From an uncultured Porphyromonadaceae bacterium (GTDB lineage Bacteria > Bacteroidota > Bacteroidia > Bacteroidales > Muribaculaceae), in assembly GCA_900555165.1 (NCBI GenBank), contig USKE01000143.1:1-5917 (forward strand): DNA of 5,917 bases, written 5' to 3'. Position 1 is the first letter of the stretch, and each line of letters begins with the position of its first letter. The notes under the pieces were generated by a model. The model was not told where the DNA came from, made no database searches, and saw only the letters and a list, made by a program, of their open reading frames with translations. Positions 1 through 5,838 of this stretch are shown in pieces. Both the position numbers and the translations under genes were made by a program.

Positions 1-360
1 CACGACCAGACCCTGCATTACATGAATCAGGGCTATACCTCCAACGAGATCGCCGCCATGATCTCGCTGCCGGATGCCCTCGAAAAAGTCTGGGATACCC
101 GCCAGTATTACGGCACGCTGCCGCATAACGCCAAAGCCATCTACCAGAAATATCTGGGCTGGTACGATGCGAACCCGGTCAATCTGGACCCGCTCCCGCC
201 CAGCGAAACAGCAAAAAAGATGGTGGAGTATCTCGGCAGTACGGAAGCCGTTCTGCTTCGGGCAAAAAAGGACTACAACAAGGGCGAGTATCAGTGGGTG
301 GCGCAGATCACAAAGGAGCTGGTTGACCTTATCTTCAACGCCACCCTCGGCAACTGGTAA
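1..360 (+). CDS. Alkyl sulfatase-like MBL-fold hydrolase, C-terminal part (5' end outside window)
   Basis: The frame is open from base 1 and encodes 119 residues before TAA at 358-360. It matches the dimerisation domain of the SdsA1/BDS1/YjcS family of linear alkyl-sulfatases, which hydrolyse sulfate esters with a zinc-binding metallo-beta-lactamase domain. Landmarks are HDQTLHYMNQGYT at visible residues 1-13, YYGTLPHN at 36-43, YLGWYDANPVNLDPLPP at 51-67 and GEYQWVAQ at 95-102. The catalytic domain lies upstream, outside the window. In the family, the segment after GEYxWVA normally continues with a VFADP-type motif, then an EQLGYQAES...WRN..YL motif and an SCP2-like C-terminal domain. Here it ends 17 residues after that point with an unrelated tail, and no other frame up to 470 carries the missing motifs. 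It is therefore C-terminally short, by natural variation or decay. The family call is strong; the substrate is not established. Confidence 0.85.
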   Translation, partial: HDQTLHYMNQGYTSNEIAAMISLPDALEKVWDTRQYYGTLPHNAKAIYQKYLGWYDANPVNLDPLPPSETAKKMVEYLGSTEAVLLRAKKDYNKGEYQWVAQITKELVDLIFNATLGNW

Positions 361-386
361 CCGGCCGCCATAAACGCCCCGGTTCA

Positions 387-412
387 GTTATCGGCCCAGC
401 TGGGCCGATAAC
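387..412. terminator. Perfect 26-base palindrome, possible bidirectional terminator
   Basis: Bases 387-399 (GTTATCGGCCCAG up to the centre at 399/400) are exactly repeated in reverse complement through 412, giving 13 paired bases with no spacer in the DNA. It begins 27 bases after the stop of the sulfatase-like gene and 60 bases before the next start, where a terminator would be expected. There is no T-run on either side, so it is not a canonical intrinsic terminator. A binding site for a dimeric protein is the main alternative. Confidence 0.45.
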
Positions 413-471
413 GCGACAAAGACAGCACGCACGGCACCCATTGCCGCCCACTATAACCCCACCACCCTGAC

Positions 472-1251
472 ATGTCACAGGCACAGCTGAAATCACTCAT
501 CGAAGGTCATGGCGCCGACCCGGCCTGGGTCGACGAGGTGACGCGCCGCTACCCGTTTTTCTCCCTCCCCGGAGCAATGACGGTCAAGACGGCCACGCAT
601 CCGGCCGCCCAGGACCTGATGTTGCGGCTGGCGCTCACCACGCACGGCGCCGACGCCCTGGCGCACCTTACCGGCGAGGCCGACACCCGTTTCGACAACT
701 TCTATCCCCCCGCACGAAAAGTGGAGACACCCACCACTTCAAAAGCCATCGACGATTTCCTGGAACGGTACGGAAACCAGTCAGACGAAGAGAACGCCCT
801 TCTCGAGCGCATGATCTTCAATCCGGTGCCCGACTATGCGCAGCAGCTCGCACGCGAGGCCGACGAAGACCTTCCCGGCGCCGTCGAAACTGCCGATGAC
901 TCGCACCAGGCACGCATAAACCGTTTCATTCTTGCCGAGCACAAGCGCCAGCATGTGCCCTCGCCGGTCGACGAGACCCCTGCGCCACCGCCTCCCGCCA
1001 AGCGTGCCGCGGTGACAGTCGACAAGCCCGCGACTGCCCCCGAGCAGTCGTTGCTCAGCGAGAGTCTTGCCAAGATTTACATCAAAACCCGCAAATATGA
1101 GCGCGCATACGAAATTCTTAGCCGCTTAAGTTTGGAATTTCCCGAAAAAAGCGCTTACTTTGCAGACCAATTGCGATTTTTGAAAAAACTGATAGTCAAC
1201 GAGAAATATCGCAGTTTGTCAAATCAGGGTGAAAACGCCCCCAAATCATAA
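472..1251 (+). CDS. Hypothetical protein with TPR-like C-terminus, upstream of secG
   Basis: This is a 259-residue soluble protein without a signal peptide or membrane segment. The N-terminal 150 residues are mostly helical in character, for example YPFFSLPGA at 27-35 and LLERMIFNPVPDYAQQLA at 110-127. A low-complexity Pro/Ala linker follows at about 162-191. The C-terminus (about 193-240) has the pattern of a tetratricopeptide repeat plus capping helix, with SLAKIYIKTRKYERAYEIL and LSLEFPEKSAYFADQ. From memory, proteins of this shape commonly sit directly upstream of secG in Bacteroidales, but no function is known to me. The ATG at 472 is the first in frame and has no visible Shine-Dalgarno, as is usual in this phylum. 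It ends 26 bases before secG, so the two are probably co-transcribed. The last 180 bases are clearly more AT-rich than the rest and contain a likely secG promoter. Confidence 0.85.
   Translation: MSQAQLKSLIEGHGADPAWVDEVTRRYPFFSLPGAMTVKTATHPAAQDLMLRLALTTHGADALAHLTGEADTRFDNFYPPARKVETPTTSKAIDDFLERYGNQSDEENALLERMIFNPVPDYAQQLAREADEDLPGAVETADDSHQARINRFILAEHKRQHVPSPVDETPAPPPPAKRAAVTVDKPATAPEQSLLSESLAKIYIKTRKYERAYEILSRLSLEFPEKSAYFADQLRFLKKLIVNEKYRSLSNQGENAPKS
1131..1163 (+). promoter_or_regulatory. Probable Bacteroidales-type promoter for secG, inside the upstream gene
   Basis: TTTG at 1131-1134 is followed by a 20-base spacer and TTACTTTGC at 1155-1163. The established Bacteroides sigma factor consensus is TTTG at -33 and TAnnTTTG at -7 with a 19-21 base spacer, so only one base of the -7 element deviates. 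A transcript would start near 1168-1171 and give secG a leader of about 110 bases. The elements lie within codons for SLEFPEKSAYFAD of the upstream gene, so part of the match could be forced by protein sequence. Confidence 0.5.
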
Positions 1252-1258
1252 GAAATCT

Positions 1259-1264
1259 AAAGGA
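1259..1264 (+). promoter_or_regulatory. Possible ribosome binding site of secG (AAAGGA)
   Basis: A purine-rich AAAGGA lies 13 bases before the secG ATG, at the end of an AT-rich gap of 26 bases. The spacing is somewhat long, and ribosome binding in this phylum often does not rely on such sites, so it is only supportive of the 1278 start. Confidence 0.35.
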
Positions 1265-1277
1265 ATTATCCAACGAT

Positions 1278-1658
1278 ATGTACACTTTCATTATCATTCT
1301 GACAGTAATTGTTTCAATCCTGCTGATAATCGTTGTGCTCGTGCAGAAGTCGAAAGGCGGCGGTCTGGCATCGTCGTTCGCCGGCTCGAACCAGCTGATG
1401 GGCGTGCGCCGCACAAATGACTTCATCGAGAAGGCAACCTGGACTCTGGCCGCCATCATCGGTCTGCTGGCCATCATCTCTGTGTTCGTGATGCCCCGCA
1501 ACATGGTGCAGAGCGGTACCCGCGTGAAACCCGTGCAGACCACTACCGTTGTCGGTGGCGCCGCTTACGAGACTCCCGCTGCCGCCGCTACTCCGGCTGC
1601 ACAGGCTCCCGCCACCGAGGCCGAGGCTCCTGCCGCTCCCGCCGACACGGCCAAATAA
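1278..1658 (+). CDS. secG: Preprotein translocase subunit SecG
   Basis: SecG is a small inner-membrane subunit of the SecYEG channel that helps the SecA-driven export of unfolded proteins. The 126-residue product has the family layout. TM1 is at about 3-22. A conserved cytoplasmic loop follows, with VQKSKGGGLASSFAG at 22-36 and RRTNDFIEKATW at 44-55. TM2 is at about 54-72. The C-terminal 30 residues are an Ala/Pro/Glu/Thr low-complexity tail (ETPAAAATPAAQAPATEAEA), longer than in the E. coli protein of about 110 residues, as is frequent in Bacteroidales. The start is fixed by TM1 beginning immediately after the first methionine (MYTFIIILTVIV). It follows a TPR-like gene by 26 bases, has a likely promoter inside that gene, and is closed by a strong hairpin terminator, so it can be expressed alone or with the upstream gene. 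Confidence 0.96.
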   Translation: MYTFIIILTVIVSILLIIVVLVQKSKGGGLASSFAGSNQLMGVRRTNDFIEKATWTLAAIIGLLAIISVFVMPRNMVQSGTRVKPVQTTTVVGGAAYETPAAAATPAAQAPATEAEAPAAPADTAK

Positions 1659-1690
1659 TCATCAGGTCAACACAATCAGAAATACACTAT

Positions 1691-1725
1691 GGGAGTGCCG
1701 CTCACACAGGGGCGCTCCCTTTGTT
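1691..1725 (+). terminator. Intrinsic terminator after secG
   Basis: GGGAGTGCC at 1691-1699 pairs with GGCGCTCCC at 1711-1719 (nine pairs including one G-U), around an 11-base loop. TTTGTT and GGTGTTTT follow. The hairpin starts 32 bases after the secG stop. It separates secG from the next gene and argues against extending that gene upstream to the ATG at 1689, which would put the terminator inside its coding region. Confidence 0.8.
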
Positions 1726-1754
1726 GGTGTTTTCACATGCCAGTTTCCACACAG

Positions 1755-2162
1755 ATGAAAAGCAGTAAACTCATGGCTGTCGCAGGCATGACTGCGTTCA
1801 TGGCCGCCCTTACATCCTGCAACGGCCTCTCCGACTACGAGAAAACGCTCGTGGGTTCATACTACAACACTGCGCTTTCCGACATGAAACCCGCCATCGA
1901 GCTCAGGGCCGACCGCTCGGCCACAGTGAGGGCCATCCGCCCCGGCGACCTCACATACTCGGTATCGGCCACCTGGAAAGCCACCGGTGACTCTCTGATT
2001 CTTGTGCCCGACGCGTCGAGTATCGTGGTCGAGGAGGGTGACCCCATGGCCGTGGGAAATGTGGCTCCGCGCCTGTCGTGGCCCATCGTGAAATGCAACG
2101 AGCAGACTCTTACCCTGGTGCGCGACCGCAATACCATCGACTACAAGCGCCGGTATGAATGA
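1755..2162 (+). CDS. Small lipoprotein with lipocalin-like pattern
   Basis: The 135-residue product begins with a lipoprotein signal peptide: KSSK, a hydrophobic stretch at 6-19, and the lipobox LTSC at 19-22. Cys22 would be lipid-modified and the mature protein anchored in the envelope. The mature part (LVGSYYNT at 32-39, then alternating short strands such as IELRADRSATVRA and YSVSATWKATGDSLIL) resembles the start of lipocalin-like or NlpE-like beta-barrel domains, in which a Gly-Tyr/Trp pair opens the first strand. This resemblance is by eye only. I chose the ATG at 1755 because it gives a textbook signal peptide. The in-frame ATG at 1689 would add 22 residues containing the secG terminator. 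The gene stands alone between two hairpins and no clear promoter is visible, so it may depend on read-through. The lipoprotein call is good; the function is unknown. Confidence 0.8.
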   Translation: MKSSKLMAVAGMTAFMAALTSCNGLSDYEKTLVGSYYNTALSDMKPAIELRADRSATVRAIRPGDLTYSVSATWKATGDSLILVPDASSIVVEEGDPMAVGNVAPRLSWPIVKCNEQTLTLVRDRNTIDYKRRYE

Positions 2163-2177
2163 CCGTCCGGCGGCCTA

Positions 2178-2217
2178 TGCGGCGTCAGAACCTTTTCGGT
2201 TCCGGCGCGCCGGCATG
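2178..2217 (+). terminator. Possible hairpin terminator between two lipoprotein genes
   Basis: The 90-base gap after the first lipoprotein is rich in inverted repeats. TATGCGGCG near 2176-2184 can pair with CGCCGGCATG near 2208-2217 with one bulge, enclosing a second stem GAACC/GGTTC (2188-2192 with 2198-2202). CCTCTTTACTT follows. The gap also contains the exact palindromes CCGGCGCGCCGG at 2202-2213 and GGCATGCC at 2212-2219. The T-tract is weak, so termination is plausible rather than certain. Confidence 0.4.
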
Positions 2218-2252
2218 CCCTCTTTACTTCAGAAAATTGCTGAAACCTGACT

Positions 2253-2744
2253 ATGAGAACCTTACAGCTTATCTTGCTTACAATCGCCCTTGCTTTCGGA
2301 ATGGCCGGCTGCACATCGGGGTCTGATGCCGTGGCCGAACAGATCGAGTCGGCCCGCGACGCCGTGGCCGCCGAGCGCTATGACGAGGCACAGACCATCT
2401 GCGACAACCTCACGCGCAACGGACTTGACGGAATGACCGAGACCACCCTCGGCCGTCTCGCCATCATATACATGCAGCTGTCGGACCACGCCCATTACGA
2501 CGAGAACGCCGCCGTGGCCACCGAATGTATGCGCGAGGCCCTGAAAGTCTCCACAGACTCACTGGCCGCTTTCAGCCGCAGCCTCCCCCCTGCCGAGCAG
2601 GTGCCGTTCGCCCTTGTGCGCCGTATAGCAGGCGGCATAGATAATCCGATTGACCTGATGTCGGCCGACATTGCCGGCGAGGATGGCCTCGTCGATGACT
2701 GTGGCCACGCCGCCGACTCTATCGACGGCACGCATATCCACTGA
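2253..2744 (+). CDS. Small lipoprotein, helical, TPR-like
   Basis: The 163-residue product has a lipoprotein signal peptide (MRTLQLILLTIALAFGMAGC) with lipobox MAGC and Cys20 as the lipidation site. The mature part is predominantly helical by eye. Residues 27-75 (SARDAVAAERYDEAQTICDNL and TTLGRLAIIYMQLSD) have the spacing of one or two tetratricopeptide-type helical pairs, and another such helix is ECMREALKVS at 91-100. The C-terminus is acidic and ends HIH. It is probably an envelope protein of unknown role. The ATG at 2253 is the only start that keeps the signal peptide. The gene ends 34 bases before the SUI1-type gene on the same strand, so the two may share a transcript, although no functional link is evident. 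Confidence 0.8.
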   Translation: MRTLQLILLTIALAFGMAGCTSGSDAVAEQIESARDAVAAERYDEAQTICDNLTRNGLDGMTETTLGRLAIIYMQLSDHAHYDENAAVATECMREALKVSTDSLAAFSRSLPPAEQVPFALVRRIAGGIDNPIDLMSADIAGEDGLVDDCGHAADSIDGTHIH

Positions 2745-2778
2745 GACGCATCCACAAACATACCGGAAACATACCTCT

Positions 2779-3111
2779 ATGGACTGGAAATCGCAACTTG
2801 AATCGCTGAGACAGGATATGCCCCCTGCCGCCCCCGAACCAGAAGAGGCTCCCGCCGCAGAGCAGGTTCCGGCCGAGAAAGCGCGCCTTGACGTGATGCT
2901 CGACCGCAAGGGCCGCAAGGGGAAAGAGGCCACCATCGTGGCCGGTTTCACCGTCAGTGACGACCGCGTTGCCGAGATAGCCGCGACGCTCAAAAAACGG
3001 CTTGGATGCGGCGGTTCGTCGCGCGGCGGGGAAATCCTCATCCAGGGCGACAAACGCCGCGAGGTGGCCGCTATTCTCGCCTCACTGGGCCTTAAGAACC
3101 GTGTCATCTGA
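2779..3111 (+). CDS. SUI1/eIF1-family translation factor-like protein (YciH type)
   Basis: The 110-residue protein has an acidic, Pro/Ala-rich N-terminal extension (residues 1-35, with PAAPEPEEAPAAEQ) and an SUI1 domain from about 37 to the end. Diagnostic stretches are DRKGRKGKEATIVAGF at 42-57 and LKKRLGCGGSSRGGEILIQG at 71-90, followed by DKRREV. The domain is that of eukaryotic eIF1 and bacterial YciH; the bacterial proteins bind the small ribosomal subunit and can influence initiation fidelity, but their role in Bacteroidales is not established. The ATG at 2779 (MDWKSQLESLRQ) is preferred. An upstream in-frame ATG at 2671 would overlap the lipoprotein gene by 74 bases and add a sequence unlike the family. 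A YciO-like gene lies 100 bases downstream. Confidence 0.92.
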   Translation: MDWKSQLESLRQDMPPAAPEPEEAPAAEQVPAEKARLDVMLDRKGRKGKEATIVAGFTVSDDRVAEIAATLKKRLGCGGSSRGGEILIQGDKRREVAAILASLGLKNRVI

Positions 3112-3128
3112 TTCCGGAAGGCCATCCC

Positions 3129-3190
3129 TCCCATCTTCCCATAATTCCCATCTCTCCCACCTCTCCCATTATTCCCACCTCTCTCATAAT
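3129..3190 (+). repeat. Short tandem repeat, 9-base units TCCCAYNNN
   Basis: Six exact 9-base units run from 3137 to 3190 (TCCCATAAT, TCCCATCTC, TCCCACCTC, TCCCATTAT, TCCCACCTC, TCTCATAAT). An 8-base copy, TCCCATCT, precedes them at 3129-3136. The CCC triplets at 3138, 3147, 3156, 3165 and 3174 are exactly nine bases apart. On the minus strand this reads GGG-N6-GGG repeated. The tract fills most of the 100-base gap between the SUI1 and YciO-like genes. The unit length is divisible by three, but the tract is best regarded as non-coding. Confidence 0.85.
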
Positions 3191-3211
3191 TTCTCCCGCC
3201 CTCAGCCTGCC

Positions 3212-3829
3212 ATGAAAACCTACAAGATGTACCCCACAAGCATAAACGCCCGCTATGTCGACGAAATCGTCGAACATCTGCGGCGCGGAGGTCTGGCAAT
3301 CTATCCGACCGACTCACTATATGCCATCGGGTGCGATGCCCTGCAGAACCGCGCCGTCGAGCGCGTATGCCGCCTGAAAGATATTAATCCGGCAAAGCAG
3401 CGCCTTTCGATAGTCTGCGCCGACATCTCTCAAGCCAGTGAATACGCCCGCATCGACAACGAGGCTTTCCGTCTTATGCGTGCCAACCTGCCGGGGCCGT
3501 TTACTTTCATTCTGCCGGCCACCACACGTCTCTCAAAGGCTTTCAAGGGGCGTAAAGAGGTGGGTGTGCGTGTGCCCGACAATGCCATAGCCACCACTCT
3601 GGCCGAGGCGCTGGGCAACCCCCTGCTGTCGGCCACGGCGCTGTGGCCCGATGCCGGCGAGGATGCGGATCCGTGCCGTCCCGAAGCGCTTGAGACGCAT
3701 TATGCCCGCGATGTGGATGTGCTGATTGACGGCGGCGACGTGCCGGGCCGCGAGACGGCTGTGGTCAGTCTGCTTGACGGCGCCCCCGAAATACTGCGGG
3801 AAGGCCCCCGCGAGCTTTCAGAAGTCTGA
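3212..3829 (+). CDS. Sua5/YrdC/YciO-family protein (YciO-like; threonylcarbamoyl-AMP synthase family)
   Basis: The 205-residue protein has the YrdC fold signature. Landmarks are YPTDSLYAIGCDA at 31-43, RVCRLKDINPAKQRLSIVC at 51-69, LPGPFTFIL at 93-101, VGVRVPDNAIA at 117-127, GNPLLSATA at 135-143 and ILREGP at 184-189. Family members TsaC/Sua5 make threonylcarbamoyl-AMP from threonine, bicarbonate and ATP for the t6A tRNA modification. Overall spacing and phrases such as YPTDSxYAxGC, IDNEAFRLM and VDVLIDGG are closest to E. coli YciO, whose in vivo role is less certain than that of TsaC, so automatic labels as the t6A enzyme may overstate it. It lacks the extra C-terminal Sua5 domain. The start MKTYKMYPTSI at 3212 matches the YciO length; upstream in-frame starts (ATG 3002, GTG 3101) would translate the tandem repeat. 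Its 3' end overlaps the convergent flippase gene by 65 bases. Confidence 0.9.
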   Translation: MKTYKMYPTSINARYVDEIVEHLRRGGLAIYPTDSLYAIGCDALQNRAVERVCRLKDINPAKQRLSIVCADISQASEYARIDNEAFRLMRANLPGPFTFILPATTRLSKAFKGRKEVGVRVPDNAIATTLAEALGNPLLSATALWPDAGEDADPCRPEALETHYARDVDVLIDGGDVPGRETAVVSLLDGAPEILREGPRELSEV

Positions 3830-5246
3830 ATTTCAGAATGTAAAGGCATCCGACGGTAGCCGCAATGGCCATCACTGCGGCCGTTTCCCACCCGAGCCAT
3901 GTGCGTGCGGCGGCGCAGGCCGCGGCCGTCAGTGTTACTGCTGCGGCCATCTTGATTGCAGAGTTTCTGAGGGTGAGGCCGAGCCGCCGGTAATATATCA
4001 CCGTCACTACCACGGTATAAGATGCATACCAGGCTACGTAGGCCGCCCCGAGGCTCTCCAGGCCCCAGAGCCGGTAGCAGATCATGTTGCAGAGAAGATA
4101 GAACAGGGCCGACAGCGCCTCAGACCAGAGGTACGCCTTGCCGTCGCCCCGCGCCAGTATGGCGAATGCCATGCACCACGACACCGCGCGGAATACCGTC
4201 CCGGTGGCCGCCCAGGTCACGAAGGGCGTCATCACAAGGAAATCAGACTTATACAGCAGTGTTATCACCGGCCTGTCAAACGCCGTGAGCAGCGCCACGG
4301 CGGGGAGTACCACCGTCAGCACCACCGAAATCTCGTGTGATACCGCCAGCGACGAGCCCCGCCGCGAACCCGCCATCCCCGACAGTCGCGGGAAAAATTC
4401 CATCGAGATTGCCGTGAAAACCACCCCTAAATAGCGGTTCACAATGGTGAATCCGGCCTGGAAATATCCTGTCTCGGCCTCTGAGCCGTTGGTGTTGAGC
4501 CACGACATGAACACGAACGACACGAATGCCGTAAGGAATTCGCTGACAGTCAGGAACGCCCCTAAAATGACCAGACTGCGCCCCATGGCCAGTGATTCGC
4601 CCCACGAGCTTTTCTCTTCGGGCGAGGGCACGCGCTCGCGGTAGAATCCCAGTCCGATCCACGAGCATGCGGCAAATGCCACTATTGAGGGTGCTATCGA
4701 TTCCACGCCCCAGAATCGGTACATCGGTATCGACACCAGCAGCCCCCCGACGGTGCCCCATGTGGCGCCGTGCGCGAGTCGCCGCAGGCGTTTCAGTCCC
4801 TGGAACACAGCCCCTTCGGCCGCCGACAGCGCCGACAGCAGTACGGCCACGGCAAGCAGGGCGAAACTCCAGGTGTGCGACGCGTCGCCGAACGAGAAAC
4901 GGCTCAGCGGCACCGCGAGCGCAAGCGTGGCCAGCGCGCCGAAAAGCCCCAGTATCCACGCCCAACGCCTGACAGCCAGCACCGTGGCGTAGAGCGACTG
5001 ACGCGGCGCCGAGGCTATCGAGCGCACCGCGCTGGTGCGCAGGCCAAGCTGTGAGAGGGTGGAGATCATCTCGAGCGCCGAATTGAATATGCCGAACAGG
5101 CCGATGCCCGCGGCGCCTATCCAGAGCGCCACAAGCTTGACACGCACCACCGAGCAGAGCATCTGTATGCCCTGCACCCCCGTGAAGATGCCCAGTACCT
5201 TGACAATCCTCGCGGTAGCCGATGTGGCGCGTCTGCCGTCAGTCAT
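3765..5246 (-). CDS. Polysaccharide/O-antigen flippase, Wzx-type (MOP superfamily)
   Basis: The 493-residue integral membrane protein has about 12-14 hydrophobic segments. It fits the MOP-superfamily polysaccharide transporters (Wzx/RfbX), which flip undecaprenyl-linked glycans across the inner membrane. Recognisable parts are an N-terminal KVLGIFTGVQGIQMLCSVVR at 16-35, KLVALWIGAAGIGLFGIFNS at 37-56, LSQLGLRTSAVRSIA at 64-78 and the central GYFQAGFTIVNRYLGVVF at 260-277, with EFFPRLSG at 283-290. Length is normal for the family. The start at 5246 places a short polar N-terminus before the first membrane segment and lies 37 bases downstream of the AIM24-family stop on the same strand, suggesting co-transcription. 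No glycosyltransferase is near, so it is an orphan copy within this view and its substrate cannot be inferred. The last 20 or so residues (ARGGLPAVFRGRRQAD) are encoded opposite the conserved YciO C-terminus. Confidence 0.9.
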   Translation of the reverse strand: MTDGRRATSATARIVKVLGIFTGVQGIQMLCSVVRVKLVALWIGAAGIGLFGIFNSALEMISTLSQLGLRTSAVRSIASAPRQSLYATVLAVRRWAWILGLFGALATLALAVPLSRFSFGDASHTWSFALLAVAVLLSALSAAEGAVFQGLKRLRRLAHGATWGTVGGLLVSIPMYRFWGVESIAPSIVAFAACSWIGLGFYRERVPSPEEKSSWGESLAMGRSLVILGAFLTVSEFLTAFVSFVFMSWLNTNGSEAETGYFQAGFTIVNRYLGVVFTAISMEFFPRLSGMAGSRRGSSLAVSHEISVVLTVVLPAVALLTAFDRPVITLLYKSDFLVMTPFVTWAATGTVFRAVSWCMAFAILARGDGKAYLWSEALSALFYLLCNMICYRLWGLESLGAAYVAWYASYTVVVTVIYYRRLGLTLRNSAIKMAAAVTLTAAACAAARTWLGWETAAVMAIAATVGCLYILKFRLLKARGGLPAVFRGRRQAD

Positions 5247-5283
5247 ATTGCCGCGCTAAGTTACGAAAAATGTGTGAGATTCA

Positions 5284-5838
5284 TCATTCGGCTATGGGCT
5301 CCGAGAGCTTTCCGGGCGAGAGGTAGACGGTGCCGGGCCCGGTGACCTGCAGCATGCTCAGCCCCTCGCCGCCCACAAGGTTCTTGAACGACCACCGCAC
5401 CGAAATCTGGTGCTCGGGTATCGAGCGCAGGGCTATTATATGGTCTTCGTCCAGCTCAACGGTCTCGCCCGGGGTGAGATCGAGCGTCATCGGGGTGCCT
5501 TTGGTGCCGAGGAATACGGTGGCATTCCCCGAAATCTTCTGCATGAAAAGTCCCATACCGCCGAAGATTCCCGACGCCGAGAGCTTAGAATTTACCTCCA
5601 CGCGGCGGTCTGATGCCACATAGCCGCCGCTGTGGCAGATCAGTGTCTCGCCGTTGAGCTGTATCGGCAGCAGACCGAAACGGCTCCCTATGGCCAGTTT
5701 ACGCGGCACGTTCACGGTGTTGCGCAGTTTCATTATGAAGAGTGACTCGCCCGAGAGCTTGGCGCCCAGCAGACGCCTGAGTCCCGAGCCGTTGAGGCTG
5801 ACCTCTTTCTCGATGCCACCTTCAAGGTAGATTACCAC
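5284..5838 (-). CDS. AIM24/TIGR00266-family protein; true 5' end unresolved
   Basis: The 184-residue frame shows the beta-rich AIM24 pattern: VIYLEGGIEKE at 2-12, KLSGESLFIMKL at 27-38, GETLICHSGGYVAS at 63-76, SGIFGGMGLFMQKISGNATV at 89-108, TPGETVELDEDHIIALR at 122-138 and GGEGLSMLQVTGPGTVYLSP at 156-175. AIM24 is named from a yeast mitochondrial protein; bacterial members are widespread and of unknown function. The GTG at 5838 is the only possible start in the visible open frame, but it is probably not the real one. The 18 codons before it encode KCLEVTLAPGEEFYAEKG, which fits the conserved N-terminus of the family, and then a TAA at 5895-5893 interrupts with no start codon between. The gene is thus either frame-broken near its 5' end or affected by a base-call error. 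It lies directly upstream of the flippase. Family call strong, start weak. Confidence 0.75.
   Translation of the reverse strand: MVIYLEGGIEKEVSLNGSGLRRLLGAKLSGESLFIMKLRNTVNVPRKLAIGSRFGLLPIQLNGETLICHSGGYVASDRRVEVNSKLSASGIFGGMGLFMQKISGNATVFLGTKGTPMTLDLTPGETVELDEDHIIALRSIPEHQISVRWSFKNLVGGEGLSMLQVTGPGTVYLSPGKLSEPIAE

Noticed and set aside
1689..1754. Upstream start for the first lipoprotein (MGVPLTQGRSL...)
   Set aside because: These codons are the secG terminator hairpin, and the start at 1755 gives a proper lipoprotein signal peptide.
3129..3190. CRISPR-like array
   Set aside because: Units are only nine bases with no unique spacers, and no cas genes are present.
3002..3211. N-terminal extension of the YciO-like protein through the tandem repeat (ATG 3002 or GTG 3101)
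   Set aside because: The frame is open, but it would overlap the SUI1 gene and add a Ser/His-rich repeat that YciO relatives lack; family length fits the start at 3212.
2559..3317. A 252-codon minus-strand frame covering the SUI1 gene, with Arg-Gly-rich sequence over the tandem repeat
   Set aside because: It is antisense to two well-supported genes, resembles no family I know, and its RGG-like stretch is only the 9-base repeat read in reverse. Long open antisense frames are common in GC-rich coding DNA.
4276..4965. A 229-codon minus-strand frame within the flippase gene
   Set aside because: It is a shifted frame of the flippase gene with low-complexity Arg/Gly/Ala content and no recognisable domain.
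5256..5263. TAACTTAG on the minus strand as a -7 promoter element for the flippase
   Set aside because: It has one mismatch to TAnnTTTG, no TTTG at the proper distance upstream, and lies only about ten bases before the start codon.
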